Source: Mesorhizobium sp. LSJC280B00 (GTDB lineage: Bacteria; Pseudomonadota; Alphaproteobacteria; Rhizobiales; Rhizobiaceae). Taken from it: 44,619 bases of DNA. This document shows, one piece after another, positions 28,301-36,658 of the stretch. Made by a program: the position numbers and the translations under genes. Below the pieces are notes generated by a model. The model had not been told where the DNA came from. It saw nothing but the letters and a program-made list of their open reading frames with translations, and did not search any database. Each line of letters starts with the position of its first letter. Positions within the stretch are counted from its first letter, which is position 1. The DNA is taken from NCBI RefSeq assembly GCF_000502835.1, contig NZ_AYVL01000007.1, positions 87,197 through 131,815 of the forward strand, in the 5' to 3' direction.

Positions 28301-28882
28301 ATGGCATCTGAGAATACGGACCTGACCTGGCTCAATCCGCCGCCGCACCACGCCTTCGGCAACAATACGGTGCATGTACGGACCGGTGAGGAGACCGACT
28401 TCTGGCGCGAGACGTTCTACGGCTTCTGGCGCGACAATGGCCATTTCCTCTATCGTGAGGTCGAGGGCGATTTCAGCGCCGAAGTCACGGTCAAGGGGCA
28501 CTATGAGGTGCTTTACGATCAGGCCGGGCTTATGGTCCGCCTGAGCGAGACGCACTGGATCAAGGCCGGCATCGAATACACCGACGGGCTGATGTATTTT
28601 TCCGTCGTCGTCACCAACGATGCCTCCGACTGGTCGCTGGCCAGCATTCCGGCCGATCCGGACGGGGTCAGGATCCGCATGACCCGCCATGCCGAGACGA
28701 TCCGCGTCCAGTATCGCGACGCATCTGACAAGCACTGGAAACCGGTGCGGCTTGCCTATTTCCCGCCGTCGAAAACGGTCGATGTCGGCATGATGTGCTG
28801 TTCGCCGCAGCGCGAGGGCTTCGAAGTGACATTCAGCGATTTTTCGATCGGCCCGCCGATCTCGCGGGAGCTTCACGACTGA
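28301..28882 (+). CDS. DUF1349 family protein
   Basis: The 193-residue protein matches DUF1349 (concanavalin-like fold, named after a yeast enolase regulator): TDFWRETFYGFWRDNGHFLY, YDQAGLMVRLSETHWIKAGI and CCSPQREGFEVTFSDFSIGP are the conserved blocks. No signal peptide is seen, so it is probably cytoplasmic. Its biochemical role is unknown, though the fold often binds carbohydrate. It lies 37 nt after the aldehyde dehydrogenase gene, probably in the same transcript, and is convergent with the SDR gene. Confidence 0.82.
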   Translation: MASENTDLTWLNPPPHHAFGNNTVHVRTGEETDFWRETFYGFWRDNGHFLYREVEGDFSAEVTVKGHYEVLYDQAGLMVRLSETHWIKAGIEYTDGLMYFSVVVTNDASDWSLASIPADPDGVRIRMTRHAETIRVQYRDASDKHWKPVRLAYFPPSKTVDVGMMCCSPQREGFEVTFSDFSIGPPISRELHD

Positions 28883-28923
28883 GGCGCCGCGATCCGGTCG
28901 GGCGGTTTGCGTCCGGCCCCGCC

Positions 28924-29676
28924 TCAGTAGGTCGCCCGGCCGCCGGAGACGTCGAAGACGGCCGCCGTCGTGAACGAGCATTCCTCGGACGCGATCCAGC
29001 AAATCAGCGCCGCCACCTCCTCGACCTCGCCGAACCGCGCCATCGGTATTTTGGACAGCATGAAGTCGATGTGTTGCTGGCTCATCTGCTGGAAGATCGC
29101 GGTGCGCACGGCCGCCGGCGTGACGCAGTTCACCGTTACTTTGGTCTTGGCCAGTTCCTTGCCGAGCGATTTGGTCATGCCGATCACCGCCGCCTTGGAG
29201 GTGCTGTAGGCCGAGGCGTTCGGGTTACCTTCCTTGCCGGCAATCGAGGCGATGTTGATGATCCTGCCGTAATTGCGTTCGAGCATATGCGGGACCAGCG
29301 CCTTGTTGCAGAAGAAGACGCCGTTGATGTTGATGTCGGTGACCCGGCGCCAATCCTCCACCGAATACTCCCAGGTCGTCATGTTCGGCCCGGTGATGGC
29401 AGCACTGGTGACAAGGACATCGACCGCGCCAAGCGCTTCGATCGTCTCTCCGGCGGCGGCTTCGACCGCTATGGGGTCGGCGACGTCTAAGGTGACGCTG
29501 TGCAGGCCTGGAACAATGGCCTTGGCCTGCTCGATCTGGGCGGCATCGCGATCCCAGACCGAAACACGCCCGCCTTCGTCAGTGATCCTTTGCGCGACGG
29601 CCAGGCCGATGCCTGAGGCGCCGCCGGTGATAACAGCAGATCGTCCGGCAAATCGTCCCGCGAAACTCATCGGCAT
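28924..29676 (-). CDS. Short-chain dehydrogenase/reductase
   Basis: The 250-residue classical SDR has the cofactor motif TGGASGIG, the structural motif NIASIAG and the catalytic Tyr-x3-Lys in SAYSTSKAAV, with Ser upstream. The family includes sugar and deoxy-sugar-acid dehydrogenases, and the neighbouring aldehyde and hydroxyacid dehydrogenases make a sugar-acid pathway likely, but this is inference. The ATG at 29676 (MPMSFAGRF) has a good GGGAGGA ribosome-binding site 7 nt upstream. The frame continues upstream to 30048 but those residues look random. Confidence 0.85.
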   Translation of the reverse strand: MPMSFAGRFAGRSAVITGGASGIGLAVAQRITDEGGRVSVWDRDAAQIEQAKAIVPGLHSVTLDVADPIAVEAAAGETIEALGAVDVLVTSAAITGPNMTTWEYSVEDWRRVTDININGVFFCNKALVPHMLERNYGRIINIASIAGKEGNPNASAYSTSKAAVIGMTKSLGKELAKTKVTVNCVTPAAVRTAIFQQMSQQHIDFMLSKIPMARFGEVEEVAALICWIASEECSFTTAAVFDVSGGRATY

Positions 29677-30004
29677 GTGGTCTTCCTCCCAATGGGCGGC
29701 GAATGTGAAGTCAACGGCGGACAAGTTCAAGCGCGGACTTGCAACCTCAGAACAGCTTATGATGGGCCAGCACCGGTCAATTGTACGGCACTGCCTTCTG
29801 GCCAAATCGTCTCGCCCGGTATGGAGAGAACGGCTGGAACGACGCGCCCGGTTGGCATCCGGGTGACAGGCGGCGCCGGATGGGTTATATTGCACTGCAC
29901 AATGCGAGCGCCTGCAGGCGAGGCTCCCATCGATCCGACGAATCGGCCCACGAGCGGCCCATGAAATCGGCATTGAGCTGCAAGGACGGAAAACCGCTAT
30001 CGAG
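29677..30004. other. Divergent intergenic region between the SDR gene and exoQ
   Basis: No gene is supported in these 328 bp. It should hold the promoters of both flanking genes. The only recognisable element is a TTGC-N3-GCAC half-symmetric site at 29890-29900, related to the exo-region palindrome. Confidence 0.5.
29890..29900. promoter_or_regulatory. TTGC-N3-GCAC site upstream of exoQ
   Basis: TTGCACTGCAC, about 105 bp before the exoQ ATG, has the core and spacing of the exo palindrome but only one good half. It is weaker than the sites at 33549, 35977 and 44384. Confidence 0.3.
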
Positions 30005-31276
30005 ATGAAGATTCCAAAATCTCTGTTGATCGATCCGGACAAGAACACGGTCTATGGCAGCTTTGCCGTTGCCGTCTCGATCTGGGCGTTCTCCTACTCG
30101 ACCATTTTCGGCCAGGCCATGATCCTGGCTTATTATGCGGTCTGGCTACCGCTCATCCTGGTCGACTACCGCAAGATATTAAGGCACGCTTCCAGCGCCT
30201 GGCTTCCGCTGGCCTTTGCAACCTATGTCTGCTTCTCGGTGTTCTGGTCGGCGGCTCCCGGCACCACGGCAAGAACGGCCGTCCAATATTGCTCCCATAT
30301 CGCCTGCGCCTACATTGCCGCGCGCACCGTCAGCGTCCGGACCTTGACCATAGGCGCCCTGATCGGGATTTTCGTCGTTCTGCTCTACTCGCTCAAGGTC
30401 GCAAGTTATTCCTACGACGTTCTCGACGGGACATACAATTTCGTCGGCGCTTTCAGCTCCAAGAACCAGATCGGCTTTGTCGCATCGCTCGGCATTTATT
30501 TCTGCGTTGTCTACCTCGCCTTTCTCAGGCGCGGACGCATAAGCTTTTTGTTGATTGTACCGATCGTCCTTCTGTCGGGCTATCTGCTGGTCGTGTCGCA
30601 TTCGGCCACTTCGATGGCGTCGACCCCGGCGGTTCTCGCTCTGGTCGCCCTGCTTTCCATCGGCAAGCTGCTTTCGCTCCGCCATCGCCGGGTGATTTTC
30701 ATAATCGGTGCGGGCGGGCTGGTCGCCTGCACCGTGATTGCGCTGAATCTCGGGCTGATGGACTTTGTCCTTGGCCTTTTCGGCAAGGATTCGACGCTCA
30801 CCGGACGAACCTACCTCTGGCAACAGGGCTGGAATGCCGCGCAGCAATCGCCCATCCTCGGCGTCGGCTACGCGGCTTATTGGGTGCAGGGCTTCTCCGA
30901 GGCCGAGCGGCTGTGGAACGAATTCTATATCGCCGCGCGAAGCGGCTTCCACTTCCACAACACCTACATCGAGACCTTGGTGGAACTCGGCTTCGTCGGC
31001 GCGACACTGCTTTCGCTGATCATCCTGCGCACGCTCTGGGGTCACGTCTCGGCGCTGATATTCAGGACATGGCAAGCCGACTCCGTGATTCTTGCCGGCG
31101 TCATGGTGCTTCTGTTCATCCGATCCTTCGTCGAGGTCGAGACCCTCAATCCCTACATCATGGGATCGTTCCTGCTGTACTACAGCTACTTCAAGCTGGT
31201 GAGGGTGCCGGCCGTCGCTCCTTCCCGGTGGAGCGCCGTGAACCATCTCGAGGAACCGGACGCCGTGCGAGGCTAG
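30005..31276 (+). CDS. exoQ: ExoQ-like exopolysaccharide polymerase
   Basis: The 423-residue inner-membrane protein has about 10-12 membrane segments and the O-antigen ligase/Wzy-type signature region: GAFSSKNQIGFVASLGIYF, the periplasmic loop LTGRTYLWQQGWNAAQQSPI and HFHNTYIETLVELGFVG. In the succinoglycan system ExoQ joins lipid-linked repeat units into long polymer. It is convergent with exoF. The start at 30005 has no strong ribosome-binding site. It heads the exo region and is next to exoF as in Sinorhizobium meliloti, but here in opposite orientation to exoF and exoY. Confidence 0.88.
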   Translation: MKIPKSLLIDPDKNTVYGSFAVAVSIWAFSYSTIFGQAMILAYYAVWLPLILVDYRKILRHASSAWLPLAFATYVCFSVFWSAAPGTTARTAVQYCSHIACAYIAARTVSVRTLTIGALIGIFVVLLYSLKVASYSYDVLDGTYNFVGAFSSKNQIGFVASLGIYFCVVYLAFLRRGRISFLLIVPIVLLSGYLLVVSHSATSMASTPAVLALVALLSIGKLLSLRHRRVIFIIGAGGLVACTVIALNLGLMDFVLGLFGKDSTLTGRTYLWQQGWNAAQQSPILGVGYAAYWVQGFSEAERLWNEFYIAARSGFHFHNTYIETLVELGFVGATLLSLIILRTLWGHVSALIFRTWQADSVILAGVMVLLFIRSFVEVETLNPYIMGSFLLYYSYFKLVRVPAVAPSRWSAVNHLEEPDAVRG

Positions 31277-31342
31277 AGCGGGCGGCAGGCGGTTCGTTGC
31301 CCGAAGGCCGCCTTGTTTTCTGACCCATAAGATCCCAAACGC

Positions 31343-31373
31343 AAAAACCCCCCGCAGACCGCTGCCTGCGGGG
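31343..31373 (-). terminator. Intrinsic terminator downstream of exoF
   Basis: CCCCGCAG (31350-31357) pairs with CTGCGGGG (31366-31373). Read on the minus strand the stem is followed by a T5 tract (A-run 31343-31347), 28 nt after the exoF stop. For exoQ on the plus strand the T-run is poor, so it mainly serves exoF. Confidence 0.8.
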
Positions 31374-31400
31374 TTGGTGCTTTGCTCCGGTGGAAAGAAG

Positions 31401-32648
31401 CTACTGGATGGCCATGGGCGCCGGTTTGACCTTGATCACGTCCCCTGGCAGCACCGGCGTGTCTTCATCGGCGGTGATTTCGCTGGTCTTGCCGTCGACC
31501 ACCCGCACCAGGGAAAATGACAAGGCCGCTGGTTCGTTGTTGCCGTAGAATTGCGGCATGGGGCTGCCCGACAAGGCTTCGGACATCAAGGCCTTTTCCA
31601 TATTCAGCTTCAGCGTCACCTCGTTGAGATCGGCTTCCGTCTGTTGCCGGTCGGTCGCGAGGCTGGAGTTCTGGGTGTTCTCGAGATCGATGGCGTCCTG
31701 GGTGGCCTTGCTGATCGACTGCTTGGCCGTGAGAATCGCCGTTTCGTAATCCAGGATCTGGCCCTCGAGGTCGGCGATGGTTTGCTGCGAGTTCAAAACC
31801 CGCGTGTTGACGACCAGCCCCTTTTGCGCCAGCGAGCCGATGCCGTTGAGCTGCTCCTTCGCCAGATCAACCTGCTTCTGCTGGTTGACGATCTTTTTCT
31901 GCAGCGAATCGATCTCGCTTTGCAGCAGTGCCTTCAAATCGTCGAGCGCCTGCAAGCGCAGCTTGAGTTTCTTCTGGTCGGCCGCCAGGATCGCCGTCTC
32001 ATCGGCAACGATGCTGGGCAGCTTCGGATCGTCGGCCACCTCTTTCGGCACCGCGAATGTCGGCTTGTCCGCTAGTTCCGCTTCGATGCGGGCGCGCTTG
32101 ACGGTCAGCCTGACCAATTGGTCTTGTAGTACGTCGAAATTGCCCTTGGCATTGATCAGGTCGCGGTCGTAGCGCTGTCCGCTCTCCGGGTTCCGCCGGG
32201 CTCCGCCGGCAATGCTCATCGCTTTCAGCACGGACAACCCAGGCACACAAGGATACTGGCCGGGCGATTGCACCTCGCCAGAGATGTAGAATGGCCGGTA
32301 CTGCGCCATTTCGACGGAAGCCTCCGGCTTGTCGGCCAGAGCGAGCTTGCGCTGCAGCGCCTCACCGAGCGATGCCGCGATCTCCGAAGTCGTCTTGCCG
32401 GATGCGGGCATCTCGCCGACGAAGGGAACCGACAAGGTTCCAGCGGGGCCGACCGTGTATTCTCCATTGATGGCCGACCAGTCACGGAACGTGCCTTCGA
32501 CGGTCTGCCATTCCGCCACGCGGATGGTCAGCTTGTCCTGTGCTCCTAGGCGATAGTCGTCGGCGAAGGCAAACTGTGGCAGGGCTAGCGACAGCGTCAG
32601 GCCGGTCGCCATTGTAAGGCAAGTCGTCAAAAGCCGTACTCGCCGCAT
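31401..32648 (-). CDS. exoF: ExoF-like polysaccharide export protein
   Basis: The 415-residue protein has a Sec signal peptide (MRRVRLLTTCLTMATGLTLS, cleavage near AFA-DD). A polysaccharide-export (Poly_export/SLBB) region follows (YRLGAQDKLTIRVAEWQ, ISGEVQSPGQYPCVPGLSVL), then a long coiled coil (about 170-340) and a C-terminal SLBB-like end (PVLPGDVIKVKPAP). ExoF takes part in succinoglycan export from the periplasm. The reading frame continues to a TTG at 32699, but the ATG at 32648 immediately precedes the signal peptide and is preferred; neither has a convincing ribosome-binding site. It lies downstream of exoY on the same strand. Confidence 0.88.
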   Translation of the reverse strand: MRRVRLLTTCLTMATGLTLSLALPQFAFADDYRLGAQDKLTIRVAEWQTVEGTFRDWSAINGEYTVGPAGTLSVPFVGEMPASGKTTSEIAASLGEALQRKLALADKPEASVEMAQYRPFYISGEVQSPGQYPCVPGLSVLKAMSIAGGARRNPESGQRYDRDLINAKGNFDVLQDQLVRLTVKRARIEAELADKPTFAVPKEVADDPKLPSIVADETAILAADQKKLKLRLQALDDLKALLQSEIDSLQKKIVNQQKQVDLAKEQLNGIGSLAQKGLVVNTRVLNSQQTIADLEGQILDYETAILTAKQSISKATQDAIDLENTQNSSLATDRQQTEADLNEVTLKLNMEKALMSEALSGSPMPQFYGNNEPAALSFSLVRVVDGKTSEITADEDTPVLPGDVIKVKPAPMAIQ

Positions 32649-32819
32649 GCGTCTGGAGAGAATGCCGGTGCAAAAGATATCGATTATATCTGCTTTCAAC
32701 TGAGCGTTTCCGATCTGGTTTGCCCCGCCCGATGAGCTGCCGATGCCTGAGTTAGGGGCCTGAGTTCTGGGCCCGAATTCTGGACAGTCGCTCCTCGATG
32801 CACGGCCAGCAAGCGGCCG

Positions 32820-33497
32820 TCAGTAGCAGCCTCGCGACATCCAGACCGCAGGTACGGTCTTGATGATGATGCGAATGTCTTCGAACATCGACCAGTTCTC
32901 GACATAGTGCCTGTCGAATGCGACGCGGCTGTCATACGAAACATCGTTGCGTCCGCTGACCTGCCAAAGCCCGGTGAGGCCGGGGCGCGATTTCAGGTAA
33001 TAGACGGCCGAATTGCCATATATCTCCAGCTCATCGCGCACCACGGGACGAGGCCCGACCAGGCTCATATCCCCCTGCAGGATGTTGATGATCTGCGGCA
33101 ACTCATCGAGGCTGAGCTTCCTCAGCACCGCTCCGACGCGCGTGATCCGCGGGTCGTTCTTCAACTTGCGGGTCGCTATCCATTCGGCGTTGGCCTCCGG
33201 ATTCGCGGCGAGATAGGCAGCAAGCACCCGCTCGCCGTCTGGAACCATGGTGCGGAACTTGAGGCACGGAAAAATCCGTCCTCCGCGGCCGATTCGGCTG
33301 TGACCATAGAAAATCGGCCCGCCATCGGAAAACCTGACAAGCAGCGCTATCATTACGAACAGCGGGCTGAGAGCGACCAGGCCGATCAGCGAACCGACAA
33401 TATCGAAGCTGCGTTTGAGCAGGCCGCCAATCGGTGGCGGAAAATCGACGCCGGCCTGCGAAAAATCCGCATCGGCCGGCTTGGCTACGTCCCTCAT
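32820..33497 (-). CDS. exoY: ExoY, undecaprenyl-phosphate sugar-phosphate transferase (priming enzyme)
   Basis: The 225-residue bacterial sugar transferase begins polymer synthesis by moving galactose-1-phosphate (in succinoglycan) onto the lipid carrier. One membrane segment ([20 protein letters not shown]) is followed by the family blocks [30 protein letters not shown] and [15 protein letters not shown]. The ATG at 33497 has GGAG 7 nt upstream; an in-frame start at 33566 would add 23 unsupported residues. The perfect palindrome TGTTGCAGCGCAACA lies 52-66 bp upstream, where a promoter would be. exoF follows after about 170 nt. Confidence 0.92.
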   Translation of the reverse strand: MRDVAKPADADFSQAGVDFPPPIGGLLKRSFDIVGSLIGLVALSPLFVMIALLVRFSDGGPIFYGHSRIGRGGRIFPCLKFRTMVPDGERVLAAYLAANPEANAEWIATRKLKNDPRITRVGAVLRKLSLDELPQIINILQGDMSLVGPRPVVRDELEIYGNSAVYYLKSRPGLTGLWQVSGRNDVSYDSRVAFDRHYVENWSMFEDIRIIIKTVPAVWMSRGCY

Positions 33498-33548
33498 GCG
33501 TAAACTCCATACGTTGAACGGATGGTTTACCGCACGATACCAAAAAAA

Positions 33549-33563
33549 TGTTGCAGCGCAACA
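33549..33563. promoter_or_regulatory. Perfect palindrome (putative operator) upstream of exoY
   Basis: TGTTGC-AGC-GCAACA is a perfect 15-bp palindrome 52-66 bp before the exoY ATG. Related sites occur at 35977, 44334 and 44384. The (C/T)TGC-N3-GCA(A/G) core has the same half-site spacing as the PhaR/AniA family target, which is a guess for the regulator. Confidence 0.55.
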
Positions 33564-34040
33564 CACAATTTCTCAGACGGCTGTAATAGTCGCGTCATGA
33601 ACTGACTAAATAATAAACTCGTCCTGCACAAAATTTCCCATTTATGTCGCAAAAGAGACAGATTATGGGCAATTTTGGAAAAGCTAGTCCAATTTTTGGG
33701 CTGATTTTAGGCGAATCGCTCTTTATACCCTCCTGTGGAGCTTTGCCGTCATTTAGAATTTCAAGATAATGACTGATGTTATGATAAAATACTATTCAAT
33801 ATTATGAATCATACTGGAGCGAGTCGATATCCGGCAATCAGTGGTGATGCCGACGTGTGCGTTGCACCATGGCAGAGTCGATCCCGAGGATTCGTTTAAA
33901 ATTTATTCCGCAGCTGCCCTTGCCGCCTATTGCGCGGCTCAATAGAGTTGTAAATTGTTTCTGTCGGACTATGGACAGATTGGGCTAGGCCGGAAGCAAC
34001 CGGCCAGACGCGGGCAACCTAAATAAGCTCGCAGAGTTTA
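33564..34040. other. AT-rich divergent regulatory region between exoY and exoX
   Basis: About 480 bp with no supported gene and markedly lower GC than any other part of the window, especially 33600-33830 (runs such as AATAATAAACTC and AATATTATGAATCAT). It separates the divergent exoY and exoX, the key dosage pair in exopolysaccharide control, and probably holds both promoters. AT-rich exo promoters are known targets of MucR/Ros-type regulators in rhizobia; a site cannot be defined here. Confidence 0.6.
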
Positions 34041-34055
34041 AGGGAGGTGCTCGGG

Positions 34056-34376
34056 GTGGGCTTGTCGACATTTTTTCCCGAGCCGGTTGATGGGCTATCG
34101 GGTATGTCACTGCCAAAGTTCATTATCGGAATGTGTTTTGCGCTGGCGATCGTGATCGTCTGGTCCTATTTGGGCGGCGCCTCGCTCGGTACGACGCTGT
34201 TTCGCGTCATCGGCTGTGCCATAGTCATCCAACTGGGTTATTTTCTGCTGGTCTTTGCCATGGTCGCCAGAAATGCCCCGACCCCGGCCGACAAAATTCG
34301 CGACGCTGAACGAAAGCTGAGTTCGAACGAAGCGGCCGAAGGCGAGAAACTCAGCGCCAGGAGAGGCCTTCACTGA
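34056..34376 (+). CDS. exoX: ExoX-like repressor of exopolysaccharide production
   Basis: This small inner-membrane protein has two hydrophobic segments (FIIGMCFALAIVIVWSYLGG and FRVIGCAIVIQLGYFLLVFA), the pattern of ExoX/PsiI proteins, which lower polymer output when in excess over ExoY by a post-translational effect. A charged tail follows. The start is uncertain: GTG at 34056 has a strong AGGGAGG 8 nt upstream, whereas ATG at 34104 gives a shorter product beginning MSLPKFIIGMCF with a poor ribosome-binding site. It is divergent from exoY, as in S. meliloti. Confidence 0.8.
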   Translation: MGLSTFFPEPVDGLSGMSLPKFIIGMCFALAIVIVWSYLGGASLGTTLFRVIGCAIVIQLGYFLLVFAMVARNAPTPADKIRDAERKLSSNEAAEGEKLSARRGLH

Positions 34377-34831
34377 TTTCGGGCCTGGCCGCGGTCTGCG
34401 ATGTCCATATGACCTGTGGTTAAGCTCGCCGGTCCTCTGACGAATTGCTCGCCTCAACAACACCGGCAGTCGGCATTCCTGTTCTTTCAATTCCTTGACA
34501 CTGCGGGCCTCGACGCGCTCGCTCCGCCCCGCCGCCGTCCGGTCGGCGAGGATCAGCAACTGGTTTCTGCCAGTCGAGCGCTCTATAGAGCGTGTAGGAA
34601 CGGCTCTGCCAAAGCGGCGCATTTCTGGAGCCATCCCGATTGAGGCTCGCCGCCTGCCCAACCGGGCCATGACACCCAGCAAAATGAAAAACTGGACGGC
34701 GCCGATGATTTTGGCGATGCTTGCTTCGCACTTGCAGCATAGGCGTTTGGGCCGATGCATTTCAGAATGGGCGGTGGGGCATTGAGCGGACGGGGCGAGG
34801 AAATCCGCAACGACTTCTGCAATCGAGAGGC
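34377..34831. other. Gene-poor gap between exoX and exoU
   Basis: No convincing gene. Both strands have open frames here. The longest minus-strand one (up to 34847) contains one hydrophobic stretch, FFILLGVMARLGRRR, but it overlaps exoX and lacks recognisable homology. No terminator or operator was identified. Confidence 0.4.
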
Positions 34832-34837
34832 ATGTCC

Positions 34838-35854
34838 ATGACATCATTCCAGGTCTGCGTGATCATCGCCGCCCGCAATGCGGCGCGGACAATCCCGGCT
34901 GCCATTGCATCGGCATTACGCGAGCCTGAGGTTGCGGAAGTTGTCGTCGTCGACGACGCGTCCACCGACGATACCGCGAAAGTCGCCCACGCGGCCGGCG
35001 ACGGCACGGGCCGCCTTTCCGTCATCCGCTTCGACGTCAATCGCGGCCCATCCTTTGCACGCAACGCCGCGATAGCCGGTTCCAGGTCGCCGTTCATCAG
35101 CATTCTGGACGCTGATGATTTCTTTTTCGAAGGCAGGTTTCACAGACTGTTCGCCAGCACCGATTGGGATTTCGCCGCAGACAATATCATGCTTGTCAGG
35201 GATGACGCGGCAACCGACGTTTCGAAAATCGTTGCTCCACCGTTCTCGCCCGAGCCGGAATTCCTCGATTTCGAGGGTTTCATCGACGCCAACATCTCCA
35301 GGCGCCGTGTGCAACGCGGGGAACTGGGCTTCCTCAAGCCAGTGATCAGCCGCGCCTTTCTCGATCGGCATGGGCTGCGCTACGACGAGAAGCTGCGCCT
35401 GGGTGAAGACTATGAACTCTATGCGCGCGCGGTTGCCCATGGCGCGCGCTTCAAGGTCATCAAATCCTGTGGCTACGGCGCGATCGTGCGCGCCGATTCG
35501 CTGAGCGGACGGCACAAGACCCAGGACCTGAAGCATCTGGCCGATGCCGACCTGGCACTGCTTGCGATCGACAGTTTGCCGGAGGCATCGAAGGCTGCGC
35601 TGAGAAGGCACGAGCGGCACATCCGCGACAAATACCGGTTGCGGAAGTTTTTAGACGTGAAGGCTGAGCGCGGGCTGGCGCCGGCCGCGGCCTACGCCTT
35701 GGCCGGCTCGTCCAACCTCACAGCCGTCGTCCGCGGCGTCGCCTCCGATAAGCTGGATGCGCTGTTTCGCCGCGCCGGCCTCGCCGCGAAGCGTCAGCAT
35801 GTGCCGCCGCTGCGCTTCCTCATGGCCGGAACCAGCACGGCCAGCGAAAGCTAG
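34838..35854 (+). CDS. exoU: ExoU-like family 2 glycosyltransferase
   Basis: The 338-residue cytoplasmic GT-A enzyme starts VCVIIAARNAARTIPAAIAS and has the nucleotide-sugar motifs VVVDDASTDDT and ILDADDFF (DxD) plus an acceptor region with GEDYELYARA. It matches ExoU, which adds a late glucose to the succinoglycan side chain; its linkage here is inferred. Two ATGs are in frame (34832 and 34838); GAGAGG is better spaced for 34838. Downstream spacing is wide (about 194 nt to the next small ORF). Confidence 0.88.
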   Translation: MTSFQVCVIIAARNAARTIPAAIASALREPEVAEVVVVDDASTDDTAKVAHAAGDGTGRLSVIRFDVNRGPSFARNAAIAGSRSPFISILDADDFFFEGRFHRLFASTDWDFAADNIMLVRDDAATDVSKIVAPPFSPEPEFLDFEGFIDANISRRRVQRGELGFLKPVISRAFLDRHGLRYDEKLRLGEDYELYARAVAHGARFKVIKSCGYGAIVRADSLSGRHKTQDLKHLADADLALLAIDSLPEASKAALRRHERHIRDKYRLRKFLDVKAERGLAPAAAYALAGSSNLTAVVRGVASDKLDALFRRAGLAAKRQHVPPLRFLMAGTSTASES

Positions 35855-35976
35855 GCCCGTCAACGTGCGACGGCGGTAGCTACTCCCTTACCCTTCGGTC
35901 GGCTCGGACGGTTTCAACGAGATTCATGAGTTTACGATCTAGGTGGTTGCCTATCCGCGCAGGGAATGGCAATCTA

Positions 35977-35991
35977 TGTTGCGGTGCAGCA
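35977..35991. promoter_or_regulatory. Exo-region palindrome upstream of the coiled-coil gene
   Basis: TGTTGC-GGT-GCAGCA is a near-palindrome matching the exoY site in 5+ bases per arm and almost identical to the site at 44384. It lies 58-72 bp upstream of the small ORF at 36049. Confidence 0.5.
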
Positions 35992-36048
35992 ATTTTGGAC
36001 GGCCAACCGAACTGGCCCAAGATATCCCCCTGTCAGAGGAGCTGGACG

Positions 36049-36120
36049 ATGCAAGAAATGTCTTTTGAACGCGGACGGGCGCCAAGGCCGGTCACCAGCT
36101 CGACGATGATGGGGCGCTGA
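36049..36120 (+). CDS. Possible 23-residue leader or small protein
   Basis: An ATG at 36049 is preceded by AGAGGAG at a good distance and opens a 23-codon frame (starts MQEMSFERGRAPRPV) ending TGA at 36118-36120, 4 nt before the next gene. It is unrecognised. It may be a translated small protein or a leader peptide coupled to the gene at 36125, which has no good ribosome-binding site of its own. Confidence 0.4.
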   Translation: MQEMSFERGRAPRPVTSSTMMGR

Positions 36121-36124
36121 CTGC

Positions 36125-36526
36125 ATGGCCTCGATCTTTCGCTTCCGATCGAGAGATCCGGCGCGCGACACGCAGACCGACACCTCGCGCCTCGATCGCT
36201 TGGCAAAGCTGCTGGACCAGATCTCGGCCGAGGTCGAGGCAGAGAAGAACGGGCTTGAGAACCGCTACAGGACAACGGCTACCAATGCCGCCTTCCTGGT
36301 CGAGGCCATGGAGAACGGAGCGGTCTCCTCCCGCAAGTCCTCCGAAGTCGGCGAACTGACCAGGTCGATCCTGAATTGCGAGCGACGCATCGCGGCGCTC
36401 TCGCGCCAGAAGCAGATGATGAAGGATCTCCGTCATTCGCTGGATGAAATCTTCGATGAGAATCGGCAGAACGGCCCCGACATAAGGACCGATTTTGTGA
36501 AGCCCGCCGATTCCGGCACAGGCTGA
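36125..36526 (+). CDS. Small coiled-coil hypothetical protein in the exo region
   Basis: The 133-residue protein is not recognised. It is charged, without signal peptide or membrane segment, and mostly helical, with a heptad-like pattern over about residues 20-115 (LDRLAKLLDQISAEVEAEK; ILNCERRIAALSRQKQMMKD). It sits between exoU and exoK on the same strand and has an exo-type palindrome upstream of the preceding small ORF, so a link to polymer synthesis or its control is possible (inference). Confidence 0.6.
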   Translation: MASIFRFRSRDPARDTQTDTSRLDRLAKLLDQISAEVEAEKNGLENRYRTTATNAAFLVEAMENGAVSSRKSSEVGELTRSILNCERRIAALSRQKQMMKDLRHSLDEIFDENRQNGPDIRTDFVKPADSGTG

Positions 36527-36658
36527 GCGAACACCCCGAGTCGGCGCAATGGTTTTAGGCACAACACGGAGCTTGGGAGCGACAGAGGTCAAGATCAGGT
36601 TGTTTCGTCACGGTTCGAACGATCGCTTTGGGGGCGCACAGCACAAGGTGAGTTTGAT

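Noticed and set aside
34107..34847. Minus-strand open frame across exoX and the exoX-exoU gap
   Set aside because: It overlaps exoX in antisense and shows only one short hydrophobic stretch; no homology or start signal supports a gene.
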